DNA from: Micrasema longulum
Taxonomy: Eukaryota; Arthropoda; Insecta; Trichoptera; Brachycentridae
Length of the DNA stretch: 64,000 nt
NCBI GenBank assembly: GCA_022494885.1
Contig: JAGVSM010001309.1
Location: 62,001-126,000 of the forward strand
Direction of reading: 5' to 3'
The notes beneath the pieces are model-generated. The model was given only the letters and a program-made list of their open reading frames with translations, made no database searches and had not been told where the DNA came from. This document shows, piece after piece, positions 12,601-27,600 of the stretch. Each line of letters starts with the position of its first letter. Within the stretch, counting starts at the first letter, position 1. Both the position numbers and the translations under genes were made by a program.

Positions 12601-15600
12601 TTGAGAAACTTTGTCAGCAAAATACTAATTTTCCATCGCGAATATTATGAATGAAAAAAACATCTCGGTTAGAAATTGCCATTCAGTGGGAAAAAAAATG
12701 CTCATGTTATATTTGAAATATTAAAATATTAGGTGCTTTAATTACATACTTAAATATTGCACCATAAGAGACAATTTTATTTAATCATTTGGTTTGTAAA
12801 TAAACAATATTACATAAATTTATTTGACACTTAATGAATTATTAAAATAAATACACCTAGTTTAAATGTCATTCTGATTTTAAGTAGTCAATTAGGTGCT
12901 TTTTCTAAATTAAAAAATTGTAAGCGAAGACGCTTCCAGCTTTCCTGAGACTTTCTAGTAACTGATTAAACACTTTCAAACCATCATAGCATTGATAATT
13001 TAAGGTTCTAGTCGGCGTTTTCTTAGGAAACCTGAAATCACCTCCACTTCTCGTTCCATACTTATTCCACAATTTTGTTTTTCCACAAATAACTGTGCTT
13101 ACGTAACTAGACACCAAATTGTGAATGGTTAGCCAGCAACATTACCGCGGAACACATCCTAGTTCCCTAAACATCTGAAAAAAAGTGTCCATCAAATAAA
13201 TCCAAAAAATTATATGTAAAATTAAATGGTACGTTCTCGATATTTATTAAAAAAAGGTCATGAAATCACAAGAGATCAAGATATATTTTTTACTCTATCA
13301 ACACAATACATAGAAACAATTAATTCGTCAAACATTACATAAATATACAAGGACATAATTTTTTAGTCTTTTCATATTTTGGACGCGAAAGTTATGATTA
13401 TTAAAAAAAAAAACTATTTTTATCATCTTCTTTACTGTATATATTTTTTTTAAAATAAATAAACTCTTTTCTTTGATTTATTTGAACATTATTAAAATTG
13501 TTTGTAAGGGTATAAACATCAAAGGTTTTTCACTACGAGGAATTAATTTAACATTTTCATTTATTTGTAAGTTTAAATTACCATTCAGTTTTCGGTTATT
13601 CTAATCAAGGCTTTAAAGGTAAAGTTTCTAGATTGTTTTTAACATTGTGTAACGAGCGGTCTAGGTCGAAGAAAAACACTTAACATGTCCCAAAAATGAA
13701 TGCTAATATCTCTTATAACTGGTCGGCGCTTGGCGGGTCATTGTCTCAAAAAAAATTCGTTCTATTATTTCAATTAAGGGACGTTGAGTTCTGCGCAAGA
13801 AAAAATATTATTTTTATAATATGTTTCGAAAAATGTATTAAAATATAACGGCATCTGTTGTAGAAATTCATAAAAAAAAGAAAGAAATATTGATTTATTT
13901 CTTTATTTATTTTCGCTATACCGTCATGGCCATTACGTCCTTAGCTTTTCATCATGATTGCGGCCTAGTAAGTAAAATGAACACTGGAAAATAAATAAGT
14001 GATAACATCCTAAGTAATAATATAAAGTTCAGTCAGCCACAGTGAGTTCCAACATGTAGTTCAGTTCAGTGCTCAGTGACTCAATGTTAAACGTCTACGC
14101 AGTTTCTCTCTCTGTTACTCTATTTATTCATCATGTTATAAATACACTTTAACCCTCAATATCGTTATATTCTGTCAACCGTCAACTGGGTAAGAGCTCC
14201 CATGTATACTCAAGCATTAAATCCTACATATATTATTTACAATGTATTTTGAATGCCGTATATAAGTATATCTAAACAAATAATTGAAACCCACAGGAAT
14301 TAGAAAAAATTGAACGAATCATAAAATTTAAGAACTTAATTTCCCATCCACACGATGTCTGGAACAGCGCGTGGTTTAATTTCGATTTCTTATTGTATAA
14401 CAGAGAACGAGAATTAATTTAATTATTTAAATTAATTCATTTTGAATTGCGTTGTGGTCCTGTGGCTAGTGTTTTGCACTAACGGCTCAAAGGTCCGTGG
14501 TTCGAATCCCACTTTACCCCAACTTGATTACCATTTTCTAATAGTGAGTTATTTACAACTTGTTGAAAATGGGCCTAATAATAAAATCTTTGTGTAAATT
14601 ATAAGAACGCAAATATTTCTTTAAAAAAATTAAAAAATGGCCCCCAATATTACATATTTTGAGTAAATCATTAGAATGCGAATACTCATTTTTTCTTTTA
14701 AAAAAATACAATAATTTAGCAACCAAACAATAGACTTATACTTAAGGACAACATTATAAATAGGTAATACACATACAATTGGAGGATGTAAACTTATAAA
14801 CGTTATATTTTGTTTCAATTGGGGAATGTAAAATAATTATAGCTTCACCCATAAGTGTAATTTAAATCCCGGAAATTGTAGGTATATTTATAATATTATG
14901 AAATATCGCTATTCAATTTTTTATATGCCGTAATGATGTTATGTTTAACTCGTTATAAATACATTTAGCAAGAAATATTTTAAATAAATATACTTATTCG
15001 GTTTTCCAGAGAACGGTCCTCATTAACTCTTATACTTTATGTCTGATAGTGATATAAACTTTTTTGTTTTAATATTTAATCGACATAATCATTGTGTCTG
15101 TTTTTTTATTTTTATAAAAAAAATTGACTTAATAAACTCAATTTTAAAAAATTAAATATGCCATAGATATGTTTCTGCACACTTTAATATGTGTAACGTA
15201 TAAAAACCGTATAATATTTTCCCATGAAAAACTGATATACGGAAATAAAATGGACATTTCGTGGATTAAATTTGGGAGTCAACACATTCCTTAACTATCA
15301 AGCAACCGTTTAGTTGCAAATTAAATTTATTATATTATAGTTTAAAATCAGAATTATGAGTACTTTATATTTTTGAAAAAGTTTTCCGTATTGCACACAA
15401 TAAAATACTACAAAAAGTATTGTAACTCCTAAAATGATGAAATTCCTTGCTAGTCAGGACCAGAAGTAACATACATTATGTATGACCGGGGATGTAAGAG
15501 TTTAAATAGTAGATCCTAATTTGGGATATCGGGTATTTACAATGATTATTTTAAGAAGCTTAAAATACAACTAATGCAACTACGTTTTGTGGCAAATAAT

Positions 15601-18600
15601 ATAAGGTATTAATTTTAAATCATAAAATAAAATAAATAGTAAAAAATGTGGCGAAGGTGTGTTTTTTCATTTTAATTTTCCATCTTAATTTTGATTTCTC
15701 CAATTGTATTTGATTCTTGTATAATATTTCATGTACATTTGTATATTTTCTTTTTCTGAAAAATTGAAGTTTTAACTATAATATGAGCTCCTGATATCAC
15801 TGCGACCTTTGTGGATCTATTATGACCAGTTTGCTAGTTCTCGTCATCTAAACCCAATAATTCATTTCCTCCTTTATTTCAATCCAAAAAAGTGCATTAT
15901 CTTCTTTCAACACAAATATGCTTAAGCTACCAGATCACAGAAAGCTCCTTCAAGCAGCTTTTCTCGTTTGGCAACCAGCAATTTTTTCGTATATGTGGGC
16001 ACCGCCAAGAAGCTTTATGTCCTTAGATGCGGTGTGCGGTATATGGTAGACAAGCTGCCTCCAAGCCCTGGTTTTTAAAAAACCTGGTAGCTGAGTGAAC
16101 GGCAAGTGTTCCGATAAAATAAATCTCCCCCTCCAAGCCCAGATCCTTAAAGTATCGTGCTATTAGGTAGGAGTCAAGCGCTCTAACATCCTCAGGTTTA
16201 ACCAGTGGTCCCCCGTGGATGCGACTTCTTTTGTGATATAAAGTATCACATTCACATAAAATGCGTATAAGTGTATAATCATTTGTACAACAAAACCTAC
16301 ATCTAGAAGATTCAGAAAGGTGCATTCCAGCAAGGTATTTATTTTATCTGCTGTGCCCCGTAAGAAATTTAGTGATAACCCTCACTTGATTTCGGCCAAG
16401 ACTCACTAGGTAGAAAGCAAATGTTTGCGAGTACCCCATTAGTAGTTCCTTTACATGGGGCGACCAGATCTTTTTTCCAGAGCAATTTGCTCTGCTCTCG
16501 AGCCCACGACCTAAATCCATTACGAGTAGCAAATTTGAGCAACCCACAGGAGGGCTAGGCTTATTAGGGCTCTGGGCCTATTTCCCAGCCTTGGCAATTC
16601 ATCATTTGCCTCATAATCATCGTTATTTGAGTATCCAGGTACCTAAATTACTGTTTTGCTTTTGCACTTACCGACACAATTAAGTGCCCGTAGGAAAAGC
16701 AATGTTAATTTTGAATTGATTTCTTTTGAGCTCTGGGCTTTTAAAGCTGCCTAACTATAAGATAAAATAAAATCTTTTTTTTTTGTCGTCTGCGCAAATT
16801 TTCATGGGCACAGGCAAAAATTGTAAAGCGTTCCGTTTGGAAGATTCGTTTAATGGAATATAGCCCTAGGCTAATAGAAAACTTGTAAGCGGGTCTTACT
16901 CCATGCCTTTCAGCACCCAATGTTCAATCTTTCATGGAACCATCAGCCATCATTCTACCACACGATCTCTTCTTCTCTGTAGGGGAGGTGGTTATTGGGC
17001 AGCCACTATTCCTTATCTAGCATAAACACCTTAAAGTGCTTTTGGAAGTTAAATTTAATAGTTATTACATCCGATGGCATAACCAAAATTAGATTTTCAA
17101 TGACAAAACCACTTCGAATTCCTCATATTTAAAAAAAATTAAAATTGACTTTCCTCGACTCCATCGCACATAGCATAGTAATTCTCGCCTCCATTTGAAC
17201 ATGATTGTGTAGAAGATTGAGGCATGACATCGCTTTCACTGCTGTTTTTGGGGTAGAACATATTGTTCCAGTAGCAATACTGCAGGCTATTCAATAAAAA
17301 ATTATTTGTCCATAAAAAAAACGAATATTTGTAGGTATACATTTTTTTGTGTTTGTTTGTAATTTATAAAGGGCGGGAAGCCATTTAAAGAAGAAAAAAA
17401 TATTTATTATGAATCACTTTTTCTCTTGTCGGCCTATTGGCGTAGTAATCAGCGCATTTCCCTGCCATGCAAAAGGTCTCGGACTCAATTCTCGACGTGG
17501 TTTATGTTAAATATTTATTTAAAACGGTGCTTTAACAAGAGAATATTTCATAGTTCCTGGACTGGCACCTAAAGCGAAAGAATCACCATATTTCTTCCAT
17601 GTAATAAAAAATATTAAGATACGCTGAAATTAATGTATCAATGCAGTAGGTACGAGAAGGAAATGAATGAATAAATTAAACACTTTTAATAAAGCCAAAT
17701 TTCTTATATGTGCTTGTATTAATATACATAGAAAACCTTTTCAGTCAATGAAAATTAAAACCCAATAAATTTTTCTTCTTCCAATAACGAACTATTTTTT
17801 TTTTTCTGTTTGTTTCAGAACTACTCCAACGAGTCATCTTATTTAGTGGTTCAGGTCTTAGCTCCTGGGCATTACAAAGGGAACCACTTACTGTTAAGAA
17901 AAAGGTAAACTATTAATTAAACTTTCTTTCACATTTAGCGTTGTTCAGCCTCAATATCATTTTCAAAAATATTTTTTATGTTTGCTGGAATATTTCAGAC
18001 TTTTGAGCTTTAAATTATTTTTAAAAGCGTCTTTTTTGAAATTCCAAGCATTATGATCAAATAACTAGCGTGTTTGACTTAGGTTCGCTTCTCAATATGG
18101 TTGATATATATATTTTTTTTTAATAAAAAAGAAATATTAGCGTTCTTATAATTAACTATAATATTTCAATTTTGGTGACTATTTTCAATGAGTTGTAAAT
18201 AACTCACTATTAGAAAATGGAAATCAAATTGAGGTAGAGTGGGGTTCGAATCTCGGACCTCTTATTCTTGAGTCCGCAACACTAGCCACGGGACCACAAC
18301 CCGACATGAAATATTTATTTAAAATTGTGTTTTTACAAAACAATATTTCATGATCCTTGGACAGGCACTGAATTGTAAGATTGATCATAATTATTTTGGA
18401 AAAAATATGTAGTGCCATCTTTGTGAAAAAACCTCAAGGGCGCTAACTTCCTACTTTTATTTAATAAAAATGATCAAGATATGCACCGGCTGGTGTACCA
18501 ATTTAGTGCTCTCTGTACCATAAGGTGCGAAAAATAAATTATGATAATTTTATTATTGTTTTATGTGTTTTTAAAAAAAAAATGTTTGAAATAAAATGGT

Positions 18601-21600
18601 ATTATAAACCATGCATTTTGTTACAAATAAGAGATATATCTCTTTGTTGATGTCATCGCCAATATTGTAAAATCAGCCACCGACCTACGAGGCAAGGCTT
18701 TTTATTAAATGCCGGCATTTAACTGAGTTAAATAAATGTTTAAAGTAAGGATTAAACGTCATTTAACATTATAAACATATATTTAATGATACAATGATCA
18801 AAAAAATAATTTTATCGTGTTTTGTGAATTTGAGCCCACAGTGCCTCGGCAACAATTATATTATTTTTAAAATAAAACAACACAAAAACCGACAACTAAG
18901 CAAATACAGCAATGTTATTTCATAAATAATGATATTTTTCTTAAAATATTATGGGAGGGGTTCTTATCCATTATACCTACTCGTATATTATAGGGTTAAA
19001 GAAACATAATAAAAGTAATATATCCTAGAAGATAGTGGTGCCGACTTATTTCATATGAATGTTAATTCTTTTATCCTGCCTGGCGTTCCTTCCGGTAGCC
19101 GAACACGCACACAGGGCCATACGCAGGTTCCAGACGATTATGAAATGAAGCGTGAATGAGGCTGAAAAATGAACCTAGCGCGCATTCATCGCTAGGTCGT
19201 TTGTCATTTTAATACGCGTAAATAAGCTCGCGGTATTGCAGGCTTAAAAAAGTTCCCTCTATCCTAAACCGCAGGCGAAGAATAACAACTCCACAATTCC
19301 TGCGAATCCTTTGATAAATTGACGAAATTACTCAGCTGGCAATTTTAAAGTTACTTCTTGGGCTGCTTTACGACGTTCCGTAATGCCCACAGCGTTTGGA
19401 TTGTTCTCGGTATGAATCGATGGCTTAAATTTAATAAATCAAATAAGAATATCGCGTTTCTCGGCAACGCGCAAAATCACAATTTTACTCCCGCGAAACA
19501 ATTTTTTGAAAAAAAAAACCTTGTGTAAATTACTTAAACTTCCGGGATAGATTCAAGAAGACTTTTTATCAAATTTAATACGTATTAAAAAATAATGAAA
19601 TACGGTATGTTGAAAATGAATGACATTATTTTCAGGTGGCAGAACAAACAGGATGCCATGGAGATTTACTAGAAGATGACATTGCGCCTTGTCTGAGAAC
19701 AAAATCTCTTAACGAGCTTCTGAGCGTCCGCATAGACCCTCCTCGCTTTCTTCCGGGGTTCGCACCCTTTGTAGACGGAACGGTTCTCCTCAACCCATCC
19801 CAGGTATGATTTCTTATTTTGATCACTCTTCGTACTTGAAATAATTACCCTAAAAACAAATAAATATATTTTTTAATGTTTAAAGGTTCAACCGCCGAAT
19901 TTCAACGTAGCCCAAAATCCATCGAGTGCCAGTACTGTAGCGACAGCAGCTGGATATGAATTAGCAGATTTTCCTCATAGAACATTATTATTTGGACTTA
20001 CATCAACAGGTAATAATGTTTAATTTACATACACGTGTGATAAATTATGAAACAAAAGGAATAAAGGAAATTGGTTGGAATGAAAATGAATTTTCGTGTG
20101 TAGGGCGAAATCGTACTACATAATTTCGATGCGTAGCTGTAAACATCAAAGAAAGTGCTTAAAAGTATTCGTTTTTAACAGCTTTTTTAATGACCGTTGA
20201 ATATTTAATACATTATAAAAATTTATAAGTAAAACGAATGTGGCGATCAAAAATAGATATCTATTTTGTGATTCGTATCATGTTAGTCGACTATCTCTCA
20301 TTTGTAGGATGATATTAAATATTTTCGCATACAATATGTCATTTTTCCATAGTCATTTTGTTTGAGTTTTAAGTCTGGTATGCTCGAGCCCCCGGAGTAG
20401 GGAGGGTCGGGTGAGGAATGTTTATTACTAGGGCAGAACTTTGTGAGTCCTGAATGTGATGTGCCTTCAAACCCAGCGCCAATGAGGAGCCCGGAGGGAA
20501 CAAAAGCACTCATCATCGGGAAAATATTTATTTGTTCGACTAGGAAGCACAAAATTAATATATTTCAAAATATTTTTTTTGAAATGAACCACGTATACAT
20601 CTACAAAGATTTTACAGATTCATAATACTGTTGATTAGAAAATTGATGTTTATAAAACCATCGCATATCATAAGAATAGATATGTTGTTCATTTAAAATT
20701 ACATTTTTTCTAAACAGTTTTTAGTAAGAAGTACATAAAGGATAATGAAAATAAATGAAGTACTAATAAAATGAGTTTTTGTTTTTCTAAATAAGTCAAC
20801 TCATAGAACTTGATATTTTAATAATAATAAAAAAAACTTTAAGCAAGTCAGTGAGAATTTTAAAAGGTCCGTATTTACTTGCATGTTTTGACTGAATGCT
20901 GTTTTATTTGTTTTTTAGTATATGGATATGTAAATAAACTGAAATTCAATAGCTCGAAGCAAATTAGATTTAAATAACGGTTTTCAAACAAACTCAAAAA
21001 CAAAATCCAAATGTTATTTGAATTTAAAATAAAGACTTTCTTGGAAAAGCAATTAATGAACCCATGAGTGATGTTAAGCTTTATACTTAAAGATCACATA
21101 AGCTTACTTCATACAAATCCTTTGAAATGTATTTTCCAATTAGTTAAATAGCCTCTTTGTGAACAATATTCTACATGTAAACATTCAAATAAATTGTTGT
21201 ATTAAATTTAATTACGCAACACTATTATATTGAAGTAAACCAAAAATTAACTAACAATCGAACATGTTCATATATCAAGAAATGTGGCAATTTTTCATTT
21301 GTTTTAGCGGTTCATTAATCAGCAATATGGGGTGGTAATTTCTAGGCTGTCTGCTTATATTACCAACAAACTTGTCTTAAAATAGCCAGAGAATTCTCAC
21401 TACCAGAACAATTTGCGGTGTCGGATATATGATCAGCTCGAGAGAACCATTAGCGCAGAATATTTCCTTGCGAAGAATTCCGACAACAAAACTGAAAATT
21501 GTTTAATCAACAAAATTTGCCTTTCGAGTTTAAGAATTGTTTATTAAATATGAAACGATTTCGAATTACCTCGGAGATGCGCAAAGTAATTTATTAATCT

Positions 21601-24600
21601 ATTCGATGTATTTCTTTGTTTATACGTATGTTGTCTTATTAAAATTAATTGTTCACTAAATCAATATTAAGCAATAAACACAATTCGCCTTCCTTTTTTC
21701 TAAAAAAAGCATTCGAATTTTAATGGTTTGAGCGTACGTAAATTTTTTGATTGATTATGAGTGGAGAGATATTAAAAGATTAGAAGTGAAATGCAGTAAA
21801 AGTGGAAATAATTTAACCAAGACTCTTTGTTTAATATAATAAGATGGCGTTCATTCTTCTCTGTCTGTTCCTACATAAAGACGACGTATTATTTTGTTAA
21901 TTAGTTAAATCAATTGGTCAACATTTTATACTATATTTGCATAAAAAAAGTATCAAAAATGTTCAAATAAATGTCATTTATGTATACGTTTGATTGTTTC
22001 TCGGTTCTTTCATATTCCTTTTTGTTAATTTTTTTTCAAGTTTGTTTAGTATTTATATTTACAATCATTTTTTTATCTTATGAATATAATTTTTTATTGT
22101 TATTTTAGAGTCTTACCTGGATTTGAGTGCGCAAGATTTGGAATTTGGTTTCAATGAAACAAGACGAGATAGAATACTTCGCACATACGTCCGGAACGCC
22201 TACTATTTTCACCTTAACGAGATCTTCTCTACCTTGAAGAATGAGTACACGGATTGGGACCGACCGGTGCAAAATCCTCTCAATGTGAGAGATGCAACCA
22301 TGGAGGTAAATATAATATACAATCTTTGAAAGCTATGTTTTAAAACCCTTAAAAAAAAATTTAGCTTTTAAACGTGTTTACAGAATAAAGGTTATTTTTA
22401 CTTAGTTAATTTATGGAAAAAAAACAATTGTGGATTCAATTAGGTATTCAAGCAGTTTATTTACTTGTTGTTTTATTATTTATTAAGAAGTGGCTTCATA
22501 TAAGTAAAAAATAAATTCTTAATATTCCACGTGAAATTTTTCTGATATTTTTTCATACGTGAGATCATTATTATTGATTAAATTTAAATTTACGTTTTTT
22601 TTTACTGAATTTTTTTTGTCAAATCAAATATTAATAATGAGTTATAAATTCAATAATAAACAAAAAAATACTGTCTACAAAACAGTTTTTTTTATCCTTT
22701 ATTCAGGCAACTTAATTTTTACCTATTATTTATTCTTTTTAATCCTTTTCCATGATGAAAAATAATAGATTTTGTCCGATTTATCTTATTTATTGACGAT
22801 TTTTAGTAAATATTTGGTATCGACACTTCCACTTATTTATTTGGCCAGTTAGTGCCTTCACTCGCTATCTTCTGGCTGGTAAACATTATACAGTGTTAAA
22901 AAAAACAAAATATAAACTTTAGCATATTTAAAAAAAAAAAATGCCATGTGTTTTCTTTTTAAATATTTCCGTGAAAAAGAAACGGACAATGTTATGGGAT
23001 ACATGTGTTGACTTTGTATTATAATGGAGGATTTTATTTAATGAAAATATTAAGTGTTTTACTATCGTTCAACATTATCAGAAAAAAATAAGTTATTACC
23101 TAATCACTTTCTTAAATGAAAATTGTTCAAAATTAAACTCTCAAATTTAGTTGAATAGGAATTAAATTGGATTTACGAAGATGTCTTGTGAAGTTTTTAT
23201 CTTTCAAAAAGAAATGTGTGTTTATCGTTTTGCACATAAAATGAGATGAAAACCTTTCAAAGAAATGAAATCCAAGAAAAAAAAATACGTTTGTCGAATC
23301 GTTCGTATTGCTTTATACCCTCTTACAATAAAATGTTTTTTTAATATATATAAAAAAAAAACTTTGAAATATACTTGTAACAAAAAATGAAGTTCAATTA
23401 TAAAAAACGTACGTTTTTATTTTGAATGATGAAATACAAAATCCAATTGCTCTTATAAGAACAAAGAACAAAAAAAGGTTGAGAATCACATTTTTTCAAA
23501 TGTAAGTTGTTTCTCGTGTTCATATTTTGTAATTTGTAAATTATTTGTCTCGCGGTCTAGTGGTCAGCGTGTCTACCTACTATGCAAGAGGTCTCGGTTT
23601 TGATTCTCGATATGGTTGAGATGAAATACTAATTTGAAAAGGGGCTTCTACACTAACATCTCATAGTTAACGATCGTGAACCTAAAACCTTCGACTGATT
23701 ATGTTAAAAGCGAATTTCACTGCAATTGGGGTATCAACTCAGTGCTTTATTCAGAATCTGGTGCGATTGACTATACAAAAAAAACACATTATAAGAATTC
23801 CACATTTAATAACACAGATTTACATTTACGTCTTCCCATATAAATAAAAAAAAAACCCTTTTGAATAATTCAGTGAGCAATTTAACATACCTTAAATATT
23901 TCCAAGCCATTTAAAATCTTTCCATCTGGGTTTTAAGTATTAAAAACGTTGGGCCTAGAACAATAAAGTGATGTAATGGGAAAGCATTTTACTTTTAAAT
24001 GTACATGTTTATTTATTTTAAAATATATATATAAATTATAAATGTAATGAAATTCCTATCCTAAAAAACGAGACGGAAAAAAATTTCCGATATTTTTTTA
24101 GTTAGCTGTAACAATTTTTTAAAAGTAACTAACCGTTGGTTCTAAGAAAATTAACACTCAATGGGATACCTACTTATTTCATAATTGTTTTCTGTTTGCT
24201 TATTTTATCTTGTTTGTTTCTTTCGCTATCCGCTAGAAGCATCTGTGTTGGTTGGTACTGTCTGTGACGTGCACTCTAAATGATATTATTAAATACTAGA
24301 AGTAAAGTGAGGTGTTTTCTGATATTGCGCAGGTGCTGAGTGACGGCCATACAGCAGCTCCGCTTATTAGGTTAGGTTACCTACACGCCATGAGGGGAGG
24401 GAAGACATTCTTCGCCCACTTCCAGCACCTCTCGAGTGACCGCGATTTTCCACAGGTAAATACTAATTTAATATCAGACATATATTTACAAAAAGAAAAT
24501 TGAAGAAAAAAAATATTTGTAATATTTTTAAATAAGTAACAATGGGGTACATACACAAATTTATTAACGCCCTTAGGGCGTTTGCATACAACATATTATT

Positions 24601-27600
24601 TTAAATAACAATTTACAGCAAGTGCATTCAATAAAACCTTCATAGTGATATATAATGCTAAGGGAAAAAAAATATATAAATTAATGTTAGTTTTCATACA
24701 AAACGAAATAAATGCATTTGACTATTATAAATGAGCAAAAAACGTGACATTAAGTTGGTTTTTTAATCGCCTTAAAGTCGAGTTAAATCAATTGATATCA
24801 CTAGTATGTTCGTTCCCAAGAAAAGAGAGCCCTGAGAACAAATAATTAATACCTGCATTTTTATTCCGAGTCTGACAATATATTGAAATTAAGTATAACT
24901 CATCATTGTAATATACATATATTTGTTTTCAATCTGGAACACCGCTGTCTTGAGTTCGATTTTCGACATGGTCGACATGAAATATTTATTTAAAAAGGTG
25001 TCAGACACTAGAATATTTCAAAGTTCCTGGACTGGCACCTTAAAGCATAAGACTAACCATCTTGATCATATTGTCATAATCAAGGTAAGCTGCAATTGAT
25101 ATACCAATGCAATGCCTTATGCACTTTTATTTGCGGAAAGGAAATGAAGATGATTTAAATATTGTTTAAACGATGAAAAATTTTAAAATATAATAATATC
25201 AAAGCATCCACTTTGTGATCGAAAAAATGTTAGTAAATACTTTGATATATACACTTATCGACTTATGTACGTCTACCAGTTTTAAGACGTGTCTGTCTCT
25301 TCTTTAAAACACTACACTAACATGCTTATTCCACTGTACACCGTGAAGGTGGTAGTTGTACAATATTTGGTTTAATCATTATTATTTACTACTATCGCTG
25401 AGATTAGCATTTTATTGAAATTTTTGTACTGACGACGATTCCAGGTCGTCTCGAAACCGGTAGACATAGAAAAGTTTATAAGTAGTTCCATACAAATATT
25501 GACAATATTAAAAGCGACAATTTACTTCCGAAAAAAAAAACACAAATTTATATGGGGTAATTATTATTTAACAATTAAATATAACTAAACTCTTTCAACT
25601 AGAATCCTTAAAATTTATTCATAAATTACCCACTGATGTTATTGTCGACGAATAACTAAAACTTATAAAATTATAGTCAATATGGACACAATACGAGAAT
25701 ATCAGAACAATATATATATTTTTTAAATAAATTTATTGGATAGATAAGTATACATATTTAATACTAGGAAAATTACATAAAACTAGTGGAAAATGAATTC
25801 CTAGCGTCTTCTGGTTAGGTAGTTTCCTTATATACAAATATTTTATAACATTTAGGATAGTCTCCATCCAACATGGTTTAGCCTGTTCTAAGATGGAGAT
25901 TTTACATTTACAATTTTCTAAAACGAGACAAGGACAGTCGAGACTAATAAACCCGGGACTATATATATAATATATATATATATATTTTAATACAATTAAC
26001 TACCAGACAAAATTACCCAAAAAACTCTGACAACTTTTACAAAAGATGTCAAAAATATTATCACTAGCTTTAAAGTACAAATTTTAAAAATTAGAATTGT
26101 TTTGTTAAATGTTCGTTACCTGTGAGGGTTTGTAAATAAATTTCAAATAAAAAAAATATTAAAAAAATAAATTTAAACGAAACACTCCGAATACACGCAT
26201 TAAATATCATTATCATGTACTTATTCGCAACAGATGGTGCAGACGGCACTGCATTTGTACATCAAATACAGCGCATATTGACTATCGTATGTTGTATATT
26301 ACCTTACCCAAAGATCTAACTATTTGTTTTTCAAAACGAATATAGTATAAACAGTATACAGGTACATATAAATTTGTACCGTTGTCTATAAAATGTGTTA
26401 TTTGTATTGAATAAATAATCTTGAAAGCTTTGCTGAAAGTTATACTGTGTAATGAAACATTTAATTCAAAACTTACTGACTATAAATCTATAACTTTACT
26501 AAACAAACGGCAACGATAAATTTGAAATATCTATTATCAAAAACCAACTCCAACAATTTAAACTTATCTAATTAAAGTTTATTAACTACTCAATTGAATA
26601 TTGATTATATTTCATCGTAAATTTACTTATATTTTCTGTTCATAGAAAACAATTATATGAAAAAGAAAACCACGTTTTCTTCCTACATTTTGTTAAAAAT
26701 ATTTGTTAAATGTACTTATTTTTTAAAAGCAAAAAGAAAAAAAGAGCTTCTGTTTTAATCGACTTGTGGTTAGTTCTTTTGACTACTGGATGAGATGTCG
26801 TGACGCGGACGTGCGACATTTTAAGATTCATTTTCTGATAAGTTAAATTGAAATATTTCATAAAAGACAAAAGATATGTAGGGATTAGGACGTTGTATTC
26901 AAATATTCAGATAAATTCGCAAATCGTTCATTTTTATTATTATCCTTAATTAGAACCTTTATTCTCTTATGAAAAATTGAATTCAATGCACTGCAATAGA
27001 TACAATTGTGCAAAGCTTCTATATGTGTGTATAAAGGTTAAAAAAAAACAAACACACCTTTACTGATGCGATATTTATAACCACCGGAAAAATGCTAAAA
27101 ATATTAAGATTCAATTCTTAATTTGTCGCAACATAGAAGGAAAACATTTTAAAATGGTAATATTGAAGACAATATTACAGGGCTTATGATCTGTTATTGG
27201 CTGATTTGAGTGCCAATTACACGTTGTGTAACATTCACTATTCTGCCGATGTTTAAACATCCACATTTCCTCAATTCCTCCATCTTTTGACCTTTGCAAA
27301 GTAAAAAAGCTGAAGCCTTTATTATGTGAGTGAGATTTACCCGATTGAATCATTTCACCAACGCCTGAAAACCATTTTCTAATTTTTATACTTCTTCTTA
27401 TACAAGTTAGTTTAATTAACAATGTCCCGAGTATGTCCAAATGCCTGTTGACAAACTAACCAAACTCGCAACTTAAACTAACTAACGACAGGTCATAAGC
27501 CCTGTAAATATTCCCTGTAAACAAATTTGGACCTAAATTGCTATCTAGGGAGGAAATCCAGCCTGTATAAAAACATTAGGATATATTCAAAACATTGTTG

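Noticed and set aside
12036..13000. CRISPR-like or prokaryotic repeat arrays anywhere in the window
   Set aside because: No regularly spaced short direct repeats with unique spacers; the sequence is plainly eukaryotic.
27111..27440. 109-codon minus-strand frame as a gene
   Set aside because: It largely overlaps a copy of repeat family M, which has no conserved frame between copies.
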